Of a stretch of 52,746 nt of DNA, positions 9,694 through 18,810 are shown piece by piece (position 1 is the stretch's first letter; the number at the start of each line of letters is the position of its first letter). The notes under the pieces are model-generated. The model made no database searches, was not told where the DNA came from, and saw only the letters and a program-made list of their open reading frames with translations. Origin of the DNA: Synechococcales cyanobacterium CRU_2_2 (GTDB lineage: Bacteria; Cyanobacteriota; Cyanobacteriia; PCC-9006; JAAUQQ01). The stretch lies in assembly GCA_012034805.1 (NCBI GenBank), contig JAAUOP010000018.1, forward strand, positions 1 through 52,746, given 5' to 3'. The position numbers and the translations under genes are program-made.

Positions 9694-10751
9694 ATGAAGA
9701 CTTCGATGCGGCGCATCCTCATCGGTGCGGTCTTTTTCGCACTTACATTACTGATTGCCGTTGCAGGCTACCGGCTCGCTGGCTGGACTTGGATGGAGGC
9801 CGTTTATATGGTCGTCATCACAATTTTTGGTGTGGGCTACGGCGAAGTCAAGCCGATCTCGGAGCCTGGACTGAGGCTATTCACCATGTTTGTCATCGTG
9901 GCAGGTACCTCCTCAGCGGTATACATCGTTGGGGGCTTTTTGCAGATGGTGACCGAAGGGGAGATTAACCGAGTATTGGGAGCAAGACGGATGATGAAGG
10001 AAATCAGAACCCTAGAGCGCCACATTATCATCTGTGGCTTTGGGCGAATGGGAATGCTGCTGGCTCGGCGGTTGCAGGAGGCGGGGCGATCCTTGGTGGT
10101 GGTCGATCGCGAGGAAGAGCGCATTCAGCAGGCCCAAGCCCTGGGCTATCTCGTACAGCTGGGTGACGCAACTGATGAACGAATTTTGGAGGAAGCAGGT
10201 ATTGCGAGAGCTGCGGCCCTCGCGACGGTGTTGCCCAATGATGCCGTGAATGTGTTCATCACGCTAACCGCACGGAATCTGAACCCCAAGCTGATGATTT
10301 TGGCGCGGGGGGAGCGATCGACCACGGAGAAAAAGTTGCTCCAAGCCGGAGCCAATCGCGTGGTCTTACCGGCGGCGATCGGCGCAACGCGCATGGCCCA
10401 CTTGATCACCCATCCAGCCTCGGTGGATTTTTGGAGATGGATAATAGTCTCTCGAGTTTAAACGAAATCCTCGCCCAGGCCCATGTCCAGCTCGATGAAC
10501 TGGTAGTTAGTCCGCACTCAGAGCTTGTGGGAGCTAGCATCGGTACGGTGGAAGTGCAAGGCAAGGGCGTCTTTCTGGTGGTCGCGCTGCGGCGAGAGGA
10601 CGGGGAGATGCTGATTCATCCAGGCTTGGATGTATTTGTCCATGTCGGAGACACCTTGATTGTCATGGGCCGACAGGGAGATATGCCCCAGTTCTCTAGG
10701 CGGCTGATCCAGACGCGAGGGCGGCTGTCCTATCGCGGCGCGAAGTTATAA
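9694..10751 (+). CDS. Potassium channel with RCK (TrkA-N/TrkA-C) domains, frameshifted
   Basis: Two-helix potassium channel: first membrane helix about residues 7-25, pore with filter FGVGYGE, second helix about 60-85, then a Rossmann RCK domain (HIIICGFGRMGMLLARRL, ...VVDREEERI) and a TrkA-C ligand-binding domain. The frame breaks at the five-T run 10428-10432: HPASVDF is followed by a stop-bound tail, while LEMDNSLSSLNEILAQ continues in the other frame. One added T restores 352 residues. Cytoplasmic-membrane location. The RCK domain suggests gating by nucleotide or cation, which cannot be specified from sequence. Confidence 0.88.
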
Positions 10752-10963
10752 AGTCAACTTTTGACAACACAACGTCGCTAAATTTGAAGGAAATCCCTTG
10801 GTTATGCGGGAGCAATTTTTGTCCTCAGAAAGAAGGAAAAGAATGGCCGCTGTGTGTCCAATTTAGTTATGATTTCATGACATATGCGTCCTTGTCTGCC
10901 TGTCATGACAGCCGTTGAAGCGCATGGGCTATTTCAATTACTCAGGATTTTGGAATCGTTCCC

Positions 10964-11524
10964 ATGTGTATTTTTCAGTTCATGTCCACCCCTACGCTTG
11001 CTCTAGAGCCTTGTCGCACCAGCACTCTGGCGTTTATTGATTCGGGGCTAAAGGACTACCGGAAATTGATTGAAGGCTTAGAGCCGGGTGTTCGGGCGAT
11101 CGTGCTCCAGGGCGACGGGGTTGAACAGATCACGAGTACTTTGCTCACAAACACCTGCTTAGAAAGCGTTCATCTTCTGGCCTCGGGCTCACCGGGATGC
11201 ATTAGGCTGGGCAAGACCTTGCTCCATGTTGCCACGATCGATCGCTATGCCCAGGATCTGCAGGTTTGGTTTTTTCTTTCGCAGCTTTGCGATCGCCATC
11301 CCTCCCTCCACCTCTATGGCAGCAACATCGCCACCGGCGAACAGGGTAAAGCTTTCCTCACACGGCTGCATTTTCTCACTGGCGCAGGTATTTTGGCTTC
11401 CTCCTCCCACACCGGCAGTGGCTCCATGGGAGGAAATTGGGATCTCGAACAGCAAATTGGCCCAGCCAGTCGCCGCAATATCCTCAAACCCGAGGTGATG
11501 GCAAGCTATCGCGGCTTGCTCTGA
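10964..11524 (+). CDS. Stand-alone DUF4347 domain protein
   Basis: A 186-residue protein consisting only of a DUF4347-type domain: TLAFIDSGLKDYRKLIEGL, VEQITSTLL, LHLLASGSPGCIRLG, FLTRLHFLTGAGILASSSHTG. The domain is usually the N-terminal module of very large cyanobacterial surface or cadherin/calcium-binding repeat proteins; here the frame ends right after it (KPEVMASYRGLL) and no repeats follow. Start ATG 10964 or 10982. No signal peptide is seen. It may be a remnant of a longer protein or a genuine single-domain form. Confidence 0.7.
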   Translation: MCIFQFMSTPTLALEPCRTSTLAFIDSGLKDYRKLIEGLEPGVRAIVLQGDGVEQITSTLLTNTCLESVHLLASGSPGCIRLGKTLLHVATIDRYAQDLQVWFFLSQLCDRHPSLHLYGSNIATGEQGKAFLTRLHFLTGAGILASSSHTGSGSMGGNWDLEQQIGPASRRNILKPEVMASYRGLL

Positions 11525-11574
11525 GCCCATCGACTGGGATCCCCTTAGCCGATACAAACCCACCCCAAGACAAA

Positions 11575-11599
11575 GGAGCGCCCCGTGTGGAAGCGCTCC
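11575..11599 (-). terminator. Hairpin downstream of psbEFLJ (possible terminator)
   Basis: GGAGCGC/GCGCTCC stem with an 11-base loop, 158 bp beyond the psbJ stop on the minus strand, followed there by a short TTTG. The T tract is weak, so termination is plausible rather than certain. It also lies 50 bp beyond the DUF4347 gene and may serve both directions. Confidence 0.45.
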
Positions 11600-11756
11600 C
11601 GATGTTTCAAGCAAATTTTGAAAGTTTTATCTGAAAACTAATCTTCGTATCGAGGTCTCGATCGCAGCCAAAACACGGATCCTCAAAATACAAATGCTCT
11701 AAACGCAAACATATTAGATGCAGACGCCGTAGAAGCAGATTCTGAAGTGCTGTGGC

Positions 11757-11876
11757 TTACATCGCAGAGCCGACGCCCCCATAGGAACCATAAAAGAACA
11801 GACCAACCACCACTAGAACACCTGTCCCAGCCACTGTGGCCACAATCCACAAAGGAATTCTTCCGCCTCCAGACAC
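11757..11876 (-). CDS. psbJ: Photosystem II protein J
   Basis: A 39-residue single-membrane-span subunit of PSII beside cytochrome b559: [19 protein letters not shown], then [18 protein letters not shown]. The only sensible start is GTG at 11876, preceded by GGAGGG seven bases upstream. Length and sequence match the family. Fourth and last gene of the psbE-psbF-psbL-psbJ operon. Known role: PSII assembly and electron flow around the plastoquinone site. Confidence 0.95.
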   Translation of the reverse strand: MSGGGRIPLWIVATVAGTGVLVVVGLFFYGSYGGVGSAM

Positions 11877-11943
11877 AGCCGTCCCTCCTGAAATAAATAA
11901 GGGTTTGTAACCAACAATCGCTCAGCAAAACGCTCGGCAAGCC

Positions 11944-12069
11944 CTAGTTAAAAAAGTAGCTAGAGAACAAAATACCGAGCACAAAAATCAGCAGCAAACC
12001 CAAGTAAAGGGAAGTGCGGTTCAGCTCTACGGGTTGCTTGTTGGGGTTGAAATTTCGATCTTTTGCCAT
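11944..12069 (-). CDS. psbL: Photosystem II protein L
   Basis: Small PSII subunit of 41 residues: [20 protein letters not shown], then a membrane helix ending SSYFFN. The [14 protein letters not shown] core is typical; the N-terminus is about two residues longer than the usual 39. Starts 9 bases after the psbF stop. Needed for PSII dimer stability and for electron transfer at the acceptor and donor sides. Confidence 0.95.
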   Translation of the reverse strand: MAKDRNFNPNKQPVELNRTSLYLGLLLIFVLGILFSSYFFN

Positions 12070-12078
12070 GGTCGAGAT

Positions 12079-12213
12079 CTACCGTTGGATAAATTGCATA
12101 GCGGCGATCGCACCCAGGAAAAAAACACTAGGTACGCCCAAAGTGTGCACTGCAAGCCAGCGCACCGTAAAAATGGGATAGGAAATTGGGTCGTTCGGAT
12201 TGTTCGCAGTCAT
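12079..12213 (-). CDS. psbF: Cytochrome b559 subunit beta
   Basis: A 44-residue PSII subunit: [20 protein letters not shown], then [20 protein letters not shown] to the C-terminal FIQR. The His in RWLAVHTLG is the axial haem ligand shared with PsbE. One membrane span. Lies between psbE and psbL in the conserved operon; a HIP1 octamer falls inside the gene. Confidence 0.97.
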   Translation of the reverse strand: MTANNPNDPISYPIFTVRWLAVHTLGVPSVFFLGAIAAMQFIQR

Positions 12214-12345
12214 GTCAAAGGTCCAAATTCAAAGACGATCTTGCTGAAGCAGAAACGAGCAAGGGCCGGGCAGATCTCAATTGTTTGAGCGACTGAAGGG
12301 TTAACCCATAAAAAAGTCAACCGCTCCACAGCCAAACAAGCCTGG

Positions 12346-12600
12346 CTACTTCGTATTCACGAAGTTATCGATCTGACTCTTAGCACCTGCGCGCTCAGAG
12401 ACAATCGGTGCTTGAACTCGCTCTTGAGTGTAGTACTGATCCGGGCGGGGAGTACCAAAGGCGTCATACGCTAGGCCAGTTTGCACAAACAACCAGCCTG
12501 CAATGAACAGCGCGGGAATCGTGATGCTGTGAATAATCCAGTACCGAATACTGGTAATAATGTCGCCGAAGGGGCGCTCACCGGTTGAGCCACCAGCCAT
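12346..12600 (-). CDS. psbE: Cytochrome b559 subunit alpha
   Basis: An 84-residue PSII subunit with one membrane span. The N-terminus [20 protein letters not shown] includes the haem-ligating His, followed by [20 protein letters not shown] and the lumenal [12 protein letters not shown]. The first gene of psbEFLJ; ycf48 lies 123 bp upstream on the same strand, the usual cyanobacterial order. It is required for PSII assembly and photoprotective secondary electron transfer. Confidence 0.98.
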   Translation of the reverse strand: MAGGSTGERPFGDIITSIRYWIIHSITIPALFIAGWLFVQTGLAYDAFGTPRPDQYYTQERVQAPIVSERAGAKSQIDNFVNTK

Positions 12601-12723
12601 AAATTGACTCTCCTGATCCGACAGTTAGCTTTCCTTTATCTTATCTGAGAGTGCGAATCCATGGATCACCGATCTCTCTAGATCCCCGCTTCAGATCCCC
12701 ACTTCGGGTTTTGGCCCAGAGCC

Positions 12724-13800
12724 TCAGGCCGGAGCCGCCGCCGCCGCATAGCGCAGCAGCACGCCATTTTGGCCCAAAACAAAGCCTTTGTTGTTTGTAG
12801 AGAAGATCACCCGGTAAAGGTTGGACGGTAAATCTTCGACATCTCGATCCTTGCTCCAGGTGAGGCCGCCGTCTTCGCTGACCAGCAAATTACCGCTGCC
12901 GCCGGTCACCCAAATTTCCTTCTCGGTGCGGTAGGTCAGATCCAGTAGGCCCCAGCTGGTGGCAAACTCTGGATTAACACCGTCCAGCCAGGATTCTGGG
13001 TCACTCGGGTCTTGGGTGAACTGAATCAGGCCACCGCGTGCCAGCATCCACAGCCGTCCATCTGGGCCAAACCCCATGTTTTGCAAACGTCGAGATGATG
13101 TTCGCTGGTGAGGTGTCCAAATCTGTTCACCGGGGCTCCAGGTGGAGTAAAAATTGCCTCTTGCCGATACGGAAACGTAGCGACCGTCGTTGGAGCGGGC
13201 CAGGTTCCGCACCGAACCTGCTGCATCTTGTACCAGCGCCTGCCAGTTACGACCATCGTTCTCGGTGCGATAGATCGCCGCGACATCCGTTGCCATTTCG
13301 GCAGAATGGTTGCCCAGAGCCGTTACGAGCAGCGGCGCACCGGGTAGCTTCTCGCTGAGGGGAATGCGGTTCCAGGATTTGCCACCGTCTTCGGTGTGAA
13401 GCATGACCGAGGGTTGCCCCACAACCCAACCTTCGTCACCGACAAAGCTGACGGAGGAAAAGCGGTAGTGGGTGGGTTCATCGAGGGCGATTTCGCGGGA
13501 CTCCCAGGTGGTGCCGCCGTCAAAGGTTTCGAGCAGGGTTTCCTCGGTACCCACGACCCAGCCGTGGTTAGGGTCTGAGGTGAAGCCAATGTCCAGAACC
13601 GTTGCCCCCACCGGTAGGGCAACTTGTTCCCAGGGGTTGTAGGGCAGTTCGGAGAGGAAAACGCCGCCCGAGCAGCTGCTGCACAGGAGCACGAGGGGCA
13701 ATATTAAGCTCCAGCGAAGCGATCGCCCCTCACCCAGCTGGCGACCCCAGCGAGAACCTAGAGCCCAAGCAAAATTCCAAAAACGACTAAAGCTGACCAT
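12724..13800 (-). CDS. ycf48: Ycf48, photosystem II assembly factor
   Basis: HCF136 homologue, a seven-bladed beta-propeller that binds precursor D1 and the RC assembly complex on the lumenal side. The 358-residue product has an arginine-bearing N-terminus, a hydrophobic stretch (LILPLVLLCSSC) with a lipobox-like cysteine, then repeats with GWVVG, TFDGGTTW, TEDGGKSW and SEDGGLTW. The C-terminus ends in a short alanine run. It sits between rubA and psbEFLJ on the same strand, as in other cyanobacteria, linking both to PSII biogenesis. Confidence 0.96.
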   Translation of the reverse strand: MVSFSRFWNFAWALGSRWGRQLGEGRSLRWSLILPLVLLCSSCSGGVFLSELPYNPWEQVALPVGATVLDIGFTSDPNHGWVVGTEETLLETFDGGTTWESREIALDEPTHYRFSSVSFVGDEGWVVGQPSVMLHTEDGGKSWNRIPLSEKLPGAPLLVTALGNHSAEMATDVAAIYRTENDGRNWQALVQDAAGSVRNLARSNDGRYVSVSARGNFYSTWSPGEQIWTPHQRTSSRRLQNMGFGPDGRLWMLARGGLIQFTQDPSDPESWLDGVNPEFATSWGLLDLTYRTEKEIWVTGGSGNLLVSEDGGLTWSKDRDVEDLPSNLYRVIFSTNNKGFVLGQNGVLLRYAAAAAPA

Positions 13801-13907
13801 AGATATCTCTTGGTATTTCTATCTGCATCTTGAACCGGACGTTCTTTTGAACCGGAGTTCTTGTGGGCTGAACACTCTCTCAAGCCGGAAAAACTCCAGC
13901 CTAGCGA

Positions 13908-14285
13908 TTATCCCAAACCGTAAAGGCTGAGAAAAAACAGGAATGCCACCCCGAGTGCCCCAAAGATGAGAATATTTTTCTGACCTGGGGTCAGAACATT
14001 CACGCCAAAGCCATAGCCGAGGTTTTCCTCAAAGCCAGATGCCTTGCCCTTGGGGCCAACGTTGGTAAATTGGGTTTTGGGCGCTCGACACACGGGACAC
14101 AGCCACTGGGCATCGAGGTCTGCAAACGGGGTGTTCGCTGCAACCGCGCGGCGATCGTCACCCTTGAGGGGCTCATAGACATAGCCGCAGGAGCGGCATT
14201 CATAGCGATCCTCGCGGAGATCGGGAAGCGGTGCCTCGGGTTTTGGGCGATCGTCCTGGGGGGATTCGCTCGGGTGGGTGCTCAT
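13908..14285 (-). CDS. rubA: Membrane-anchored rubredoxin RubA
   Basis: A 125-residue protein: a flexible acidic/proline-rich N-terminus, a rubredoxin domain with YECRSCGYVYEP and WLCPVCRAPKTQF (four Cys binding one iron), then a linker and a C-terminal membrane helix (NILIFGALGVAFLFFLSLYG). Family members are needed for photosystem assembly. The order rubA-ycf48-psbEFLJ on one strand is conserved. The start ATG 14285 diverges from ndhC about 300 bp away. Confidence 0.96.
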   Translation of the reverse strand: MSTHPSESPQDDRPKPEAPLPDLREDRYECRSCGYVYEPLKGDDRRAVAANTPFADLDAQWLCPVCRAPKTQFTNVGPKGKASGFEENLGYGFGVNVLTPGQKNILIFGALGVAFLFFLSLYGLG

Positions 14286-14584
14286 GGCGGTGACGACCTA
14301 ATCGGCAAACGGGGTATCGATCAGCAAACTTCATAAACTGTAACAGATTTAAGGTCAGGCTTTTTGGAATAGATTGCAGTGCAGATTTTACGGTGAGAAT
14401 TGCGATAAAAATTGCGATGACAATTGCGGTGTTAATCAAAGCTTGATGGCACAATAGAACGGAGCAACAACGTCAATGCTCTCACTGTGGGCTTGCCCGC
14501 GCCCGTGCTTGCACGTTTGCACACCCGCCCTTGGCCACCATTCCAACCCTGGCCACGGTTAACACATAGTAGGAAGAAAGCCCT
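14286..14584. other. Divergent rubA/ndhC intergenic region
   Basis: About 300 bp without a gene between rubA (minus) and ndhC (plus), so both promoters must lie here. Direct short repeats of the type AATTGCGATAAAAATTGCGATG occur near 14399-14430 on the plus strand. No RNA gene or clear regulator motif was recognised. Confidence 0.5.
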
Positions 14585-14947
14585 GTGTTTGTTTTGAGTG
14601 GATACGAGTATCTGCTGGGATTCATGCTCGTCAGTAGCTTGGTTCCCATTTTGGCCCTAACGGCTTCGCGCTTGGTGCGCCCGAGCCGTCGGGGCCCCGA
14701 GCGCCGCACAACCTACGAATCGGGTATGGAACCCATTGGCGGTGCCTGGATTCAGTTCAATATTCGCTACTACATGTTTGCGCTGGTCTTCGTAATTTTT
14801 GATGTGGAGACGGTTTTTCTCTACCCCTGGGCGGTGGCGTTCAGTCGGTTGGGGATTCTAGCTTTTATTGAAGCCTTGATTTTTATCTCAATTCTGGTGA
14901 TTGGTCTTGCCTACGCTTGGAGAAAAGGAGCTCTGGAATGGTCATGA
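14585..14947 (+). CDS. ndhC: NDH-1 subunit 3
   Basis: A 120-residue membrane subunit of the photosynthetic NDH-1 complex, with three membrane helices. Typical family sequence: [40 protein letters not shown] and a C-terminal [12 protein letters not shown]. The start is GTG at 14585 ([12 protein letters not shown]). The stop overlaps the start of ndhK, so the genes are translationally coupled. First gene of ndhCKJ. Confidence 0.97.
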   Translation: MFVLSGYEYLLGFMLVSSLVPILALTASRLVRPSRRGPERRTTYESGMEPIGGAWIQFNIRYYMFALVFVIFDVETVFLYPWAVAFSRLGILAFIEALIFISILVIGLAYAWRKGALEWS

Positions 14948-15723
14948 AGCAAATTCTGAATCTGGGCGACGGGGTTGTGGGCGATCAAGACTATGAGCAG
15001 TGGCAGCGCGATCGCCTCATTAACCCGGTCAAGCAACCCGAAATTACTCAAGAACTCTCTGAAAACATCATCTTGACGTCGTTAGATGATTTGCATAACT
15101 GGGCTCGACTCTCGAGCTTGTGGCCTTTGCTGTACGGCACGGCCTGCTGTTTCATTGAGTTTGCAGCCCTTTTGGGTTCGCGATTTGATTTCGATCGCTT
15201 TGGCCTCGTGCCTCGGTCGAGTCCACGCCAAGCGGACTTGCTGATTGTGGCGGGCACCGTCACCATGAAAATGGCCCCAGCGGTGGTTCGTCTCTACGAG
15301 CAGATGCCGGAGCCCAAATATGTAATCGCCATGGGAGCCTGCACGATTACAGGCGGTATGTTCAGTGCCGACTCGCCCACAACGGTGCGCGGCGTGGATA
15401 AGCTGTTCCCGGTAGATCTCTATATTCCAGGTTGCCCGCCCCGCCCGGAGGCAATTTTTGATGCGGTGATTAAGCTACGCAAGAAGGTGGCGAATGAGAC
15501 CTTGCAAGAGCGCGATCGCCAGGAGCAGACCAACCGCTACTACAGCACCACCCATCAGATGAAACCGGTACCCGCCATCCTCGATGGCAACTATCTCAAC
15601 ACCGGCAAGCGCGAAGCCCCACCCAAGGAACTCGCCGAAGCCATGGGTGTGCCGGTGCCCCCAGCGCTGAAGGCATCCCAAACCCAGAAAGCAGCGCAAC
15701 AGGAGAAGATGGAACGTGGCTGA
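14938..15723 (+). CDS. ndhK: NDH-1 subunit K
   Basis: NuoB/PSST-type subunit that carries the N2 [4Fe-4S] cluster of NDH-1. Ligands are visible in [21 protein letters not shown] and [14 protein letters not shown] 14938 ([12 protein letters not shown]) overlaps the end of ndhC by 10 bases; ATG 14944 is the alternative. About 261 residues, with a Lys/Gln-rich C-terminal tail after ALKASQTQ that varies in the family. Depends on cluster supply from the suf system at the start of the window. Confidence 0.97.
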   Translation: MVMKQILNLGDGVVGDQDYEQWQRDRLINPVKQPEITQELSENIILTSLDDLHNWARLSSLWPLLYGTACCFIEFAALLGSRFDFDRFGLVPRSSPRQADLLIVAGTVTMKMAPAVVRLYEQMPEPKYVIAMGACTITGGMFSADSPTTVRGVDKLFPVDLYIPGCPPRPEAIFDAVIKLRKKVANETLQERDRQEQTNRYYSTTHQMKPVPAILDGNYLNTGKREAPPKELAEAMGVPVPPALKASQTQKAAQQEKMERG

Positions 15724-16225
15724 AGCAGAGCAACCAACGGCTATCGTCGAAGCCGGAAAAACCTCCCAGTGGCTTACGAGCAACGGTTTCGATCACGAAT
15801 CTCTCACCTTGGATCATCTCGGAGTTGAAGTGATTAAGGTCGAGCCAGATTTTTTGGCACCGCTATGTACGGCCCTCTATGCCAACGGGTTTAACTACCT
15901 ACAATGTCAAGGTGCCTACGACGAAGGCCCTGGCAAACCTCTGGTGAGTTTCTATCACCTGATCAAGCTCAAGAGCAATGCCGACAAACCTGAAGAGGTT
16001 CGAGTCAAGGTGTTTTTGCCCCGCGAAAACCCTAAGGTAGATTCGGTTTACTGGATTTGGAAAGGCGCAGACTGGCAAGAGCGCGAATGCTATGATATGT
16101 ACGGCATTGAATACGAAGGCCACCCCAATCTCAAGCGCATTTTGATGCCTGAGGACTGGGTCGGCTGGCCCTTGCGTAAGGATTACATCTCGCCAGATTT
16201 TTACGAACTTCAAGATGCTTATTAG
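15716..16225 (+). CDS. ndhJ: NDH-1 subunit J
   Basis: NuoC-like peripheral-arm subunit of 169 residues, with the family core [20 protein letters not shown] and [15 protein letters not shown]. The start is GTG at 15716, overlapping the ndhK stop by 8 bases. Last gene of the operon; a strong hairpin terminator follows at 16285. Confidence 0.97.
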   Translation: MAEAEQPTAIVEAGKTSQWLTSNGFDHESLTLDHLGVEVIKVEPDFLAPLCTALYANGFNYLQCQGAYDEGPGKPLVSFYHLIKLKSNADKPEEVRVKVFLPRENPKVDSVYWIWKGADWQERECYDMYGIEYEGHPNLKRILMPEDWVGWPLRKDYISPDFYELQDAY

Positions 16226-16284
16226 ACCGCCTCAAGAGTAGGCAGGCTCGAGGGAAAAATCCTCCGACGGATTTGCAGGCGAAG

Positions 16285-16317
16285 AGGAGCGTTGTTAGAC
16301 AACGCTCCTTCATTTTT
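16285..16317 (+). terminator. Terminator after ndhCKJ
   Basis: Perfect 11-bp stem AGGAGCGTTGT/ACAACGCTCCT with a three-base loop, followed by CATTTTT. It lies 60 bp past the ndhJ stop and before the convergent binding-protein gene. Confidence 0.85.
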
Positions 16318-16414
16318 GCGCGATATTAGCGGGCACAACGTTGCTAGGTAGATAATTGCACAACGGGTTTTGGCTTACTGCAGCATTCTTAATTTACGGC
16401 CATCTACTTAATGC

Positions 16415-17818
16415 CTACGGCAACGGCGCAAATCGATAGCCACCGGGGCCTTCTCCGGTTTGGACATCGACGAGCTGAACTATGCCACTGCGATCGCCCG
16501 ACGGCAAAAACCGAATCGCCCCCGATGCCCCGCTCGTCTGAAAATTCGGATCCGCAAGCGACTGCTGGACACCCTCGCGACTGGGATTGGTACGCAGGGC
16601 TTGGGCGACCGCCTGCACCGCGTCGTAGCTGAGCGCCGTACGCCAGTTGACCGTGGCATACCAGAGATCGCGCGATCGCTTCGAAAAGCTCGGGTCTGGC
16701 GACGCGTCGATGTGCCAGGGAATCGCAACCACTGTGCCTTCGGCAAACGCACCGCCGACCTCCAGCGTTTTTGGACTATAGACATCGTCCCCCGCCACCA
16801 CCGGCAGCTGCTTTTGATTCGCCGAAAGCACCTGCAAAGCCTTATCAAGCGTGCTGCTGTTGGGCAAGATGACGACAACATCTGCCCCCTGCTGTTGGGC
16901 GGCTTGCAGCGACTGGCTAGAACTAAAACCGCTCTGAGACAAGTCAGTTTCACTAACAACTTGTCCACCACCGAGGGAGAACGCCGTGCTAAATTCACCC
17001 TTGAGCGATTGGCTATAGGCGCTTTGGGAACTGAAGTAAACCACGGCCTTTTTCTTGCCAATTTTGTTCAGCGCGTATTCTGCCAAGGCCCGAGCTGCGA
17101 TGTAGTCACTGGGAACCGTCCGAAAAAAATAGGGACTCGCATCGCTCAGGGCCACTGAGGTGCTGACGGGGGAAATTGTTGCGAGTTTGCCAGTTTTATA
17201 GAGGTCGAGGGTGGCGAGCGAAACACCACTGGAATAGGGGCCAACCACAGCAACCACAGATTTGTTTTTGCTAAAGGCTTGGGCCACGATTTTGGCGGTT
17301 TCTGGATCGTCCGCATCATCCGCCAATAGGACAAACAATTTCTGCCCGTTGATGCCTCCAGATCGATTGATTTCATCTTGGGCCTGGGCGATGCCTCGCA
17401 TCATTTCTAGGGCAGCATTTTCATCGGCGGCGATCGGTAAAGATGCACCCACAACAATTCTATTCCCTTCTGCGGCCAAGGCATTGTTCTTAAAAATCAG
17501 GGCTTCTGGATCATTGCGCTTGCCCTTGAGTGAGGCCTCAAACTGTTGGGCCGCTTCGGTGTAGTTTCTGTCGGCAAAGGCCGCGATCGCCGCCTGCTTT
17601 TGAGGGGTGGAAAGACTTGAAATCAGGCTAGAACTGCCATCGCTGCTGGCACCCGTGCCTGCACGAGTTTGTCCAGCCTTGCCACCCGTCTCAACTTTCG
17701 AGCCAGGATTGCCGAAAACGCCAAACTGTTTGGCCAAAAACCAAGCCCCCCCTCCTAAGAGCCCCAGGGTGACCAGGAGGGCCAAAATCAGAGCCGGTGT
17801 GTCGTTTTTCTGTGCCAT
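16415..17818 (-). CDS. ABC transporter substrate-binding protein (branched-chain amino acid type)
   Basis: A 467-residue protein from ATG 17818 (MAQKNDTPALILALLVTLG). One N-terminal membrane anchor (about residues 8-30) is followed by a Gly/Ser-rich linker, a short TPR-like helical pair (YTEAAQQFEASLKG) and a Peripla_BP_6 domain: VVGASLPIAADENAALEMMRG, INRSGGINGQKL, AVVGPYSSGVSLATLDLY, ISPVSTSVALS, FFRTVPSD. The family binds branched-chain amino acids, amides or urea, but no permease or ATPase gene is nearby and the anchor is uncleaved in appearance, so it may act as a sensor or orphan receptor. Ligand unknown. The frame is intact. Confidence 0.88.
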   Translation of the reverse strand: MAQKNDTPALILALLVTLGLLGGGAWFLAKQFGVFGNPGSKVETGGKAGQTRAGTGASSDGSSSLISSLSTPQKQAAIAAFADRNYTEAAQQFEASLKGKRNDPEALIFKNNALAAEGNRIVVGASLPIAADENAALEMMRGIAQAQDEINRSGGINGQKLFVLLADDADDPETAKIVAQAFSKNKSVVAVVGPYSSGVSLATLDLYKTGKLATISPVSTSVALSDASPYFFRTVPSDYIAARALAEYALNKIGKKKAVVYFSSQSAYSQSLKGEFSTAFSLGGGQVVSETDLSQSGFSSSQSLQAAQQQGADVVVILPNSSTLDKALQVLSANQKQLPVVAGDDVYSPKTLEVGGAFAEGTVVAIPWHIDASPDPSFSKRSRDLWYATVNWRTALSYDAVQAVAQALRTNPSREGVQQSLADPNFQTSGASGAIRFLPSGDRSGIVQLVDVQTGEGPGGYRFAPLP

Positions 17819-17925
17819 GGTCTTTTCCCCTGTCAGCAAACGGTCTGGAATGGTCTGTGGGATTGTCCGCAATCTGACTTGAGTTTATCCAGGTGTGGGT
17901 AGATTGTCGTCAGCTTGTCTCGTCG

Positions 17926-18806
17926 TCAGCTCGTCTTGTCGTCAATTTGCATTTGCAAATCGTAGGTCATTTCGGCGATGCCTTGGGCAGCCACTGCGTT
18001 CTGGGATCCCCCACCCTGAGGCCGGAACCCACCACTCACCGCCGCGCCATAGGCCGGATCCACCGTTGCCACCAGCGCCACATGACCCACTGCTACCGCC
18101 AGCCCATGGGTGGGGTCGTAGCCCCGCCAGCCCGCTCCCGGTAGATAGATCTCTGCCCAGGCGTGGAGGTGCCTGTGCTCCGTATCCGGGTCGCCCGCCT
18201 GGTAGCCACTCACAAAGCGGGCCGCCAATCCCACCGCCCGACACACGGCCATAAACAAGACAGCCACGTCTCGGCAGGAACCCGACTTTTTGCGCCAGGT
18301 GACGCCGGGGGGCCAAGGCGCACCGGTCTCGCGCAGCTGGTAGCCGCACTCGGCATAGAGGGTTTGGTTGAGCTGGGCGAGGAAGTTGAGGACGTTGTGG
18401 TCGGTGGCGATCGCCAAATCCTGCCCCAGTCTGACCGCCTCCGGATCGAGCGGGCCATCGAGATAGGGGGAAAGCTGCGATCGCAACGAACTCGGATAAT
18501 CCAGCGGCAACTGCGTCGCCCAAGGCTCCAGCAAAATGCGAAGGGGTTGTCCCGTAGCGTCTCCACTTGACTTGTTGCCGTAATCACGAGCTGAGCCGTC
18601 GGCGCATCAAACGTCAGCTGAATCAAGGCATTGCCTTCTAAATCAACGCAGTTGGTCCGGTGCTGAGGTGGCGGCGAAACCTCTAGCGACGACTGCACTA
18701 GACGCTGGTTCAGATCGCAGCGCGGCCTAAGACGAACCCAGTGGGGCAACAGACACACCGGCTCGCTGTAGCGATAGATCAGTTGGTGGCAAATTGAAAA
18801 GTGCAT
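17926..18806 (-). CDS. Transglutaminase-like cysteine peptidase, frameshifted
   Basis: N-terminal half (MHFSICHQLIYRYSEPVCLL, with RLRPRCDLNQRL) and the catalytic half lie in different frames. One added base in the four-A run 18533-18536 (T on the coding strand) joins NPFAF to LLEPWATQLPLDY, giving 293 residues. The transglutaminase triad is visible: Cys in KSGSCRDVAVLF, His in HLHAWAEIYLPG and Asp in GYDPTHG. Family members are predicted peptidases, commonly encoded beside alpha-E and circularly permuted ATP-grasp proteins; here the alpha-E gene lies directly upstream and only the ATP-grasp partner is missing from the window. Confidence 0.88.
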
Positions 18807-18810
18807 AGGA

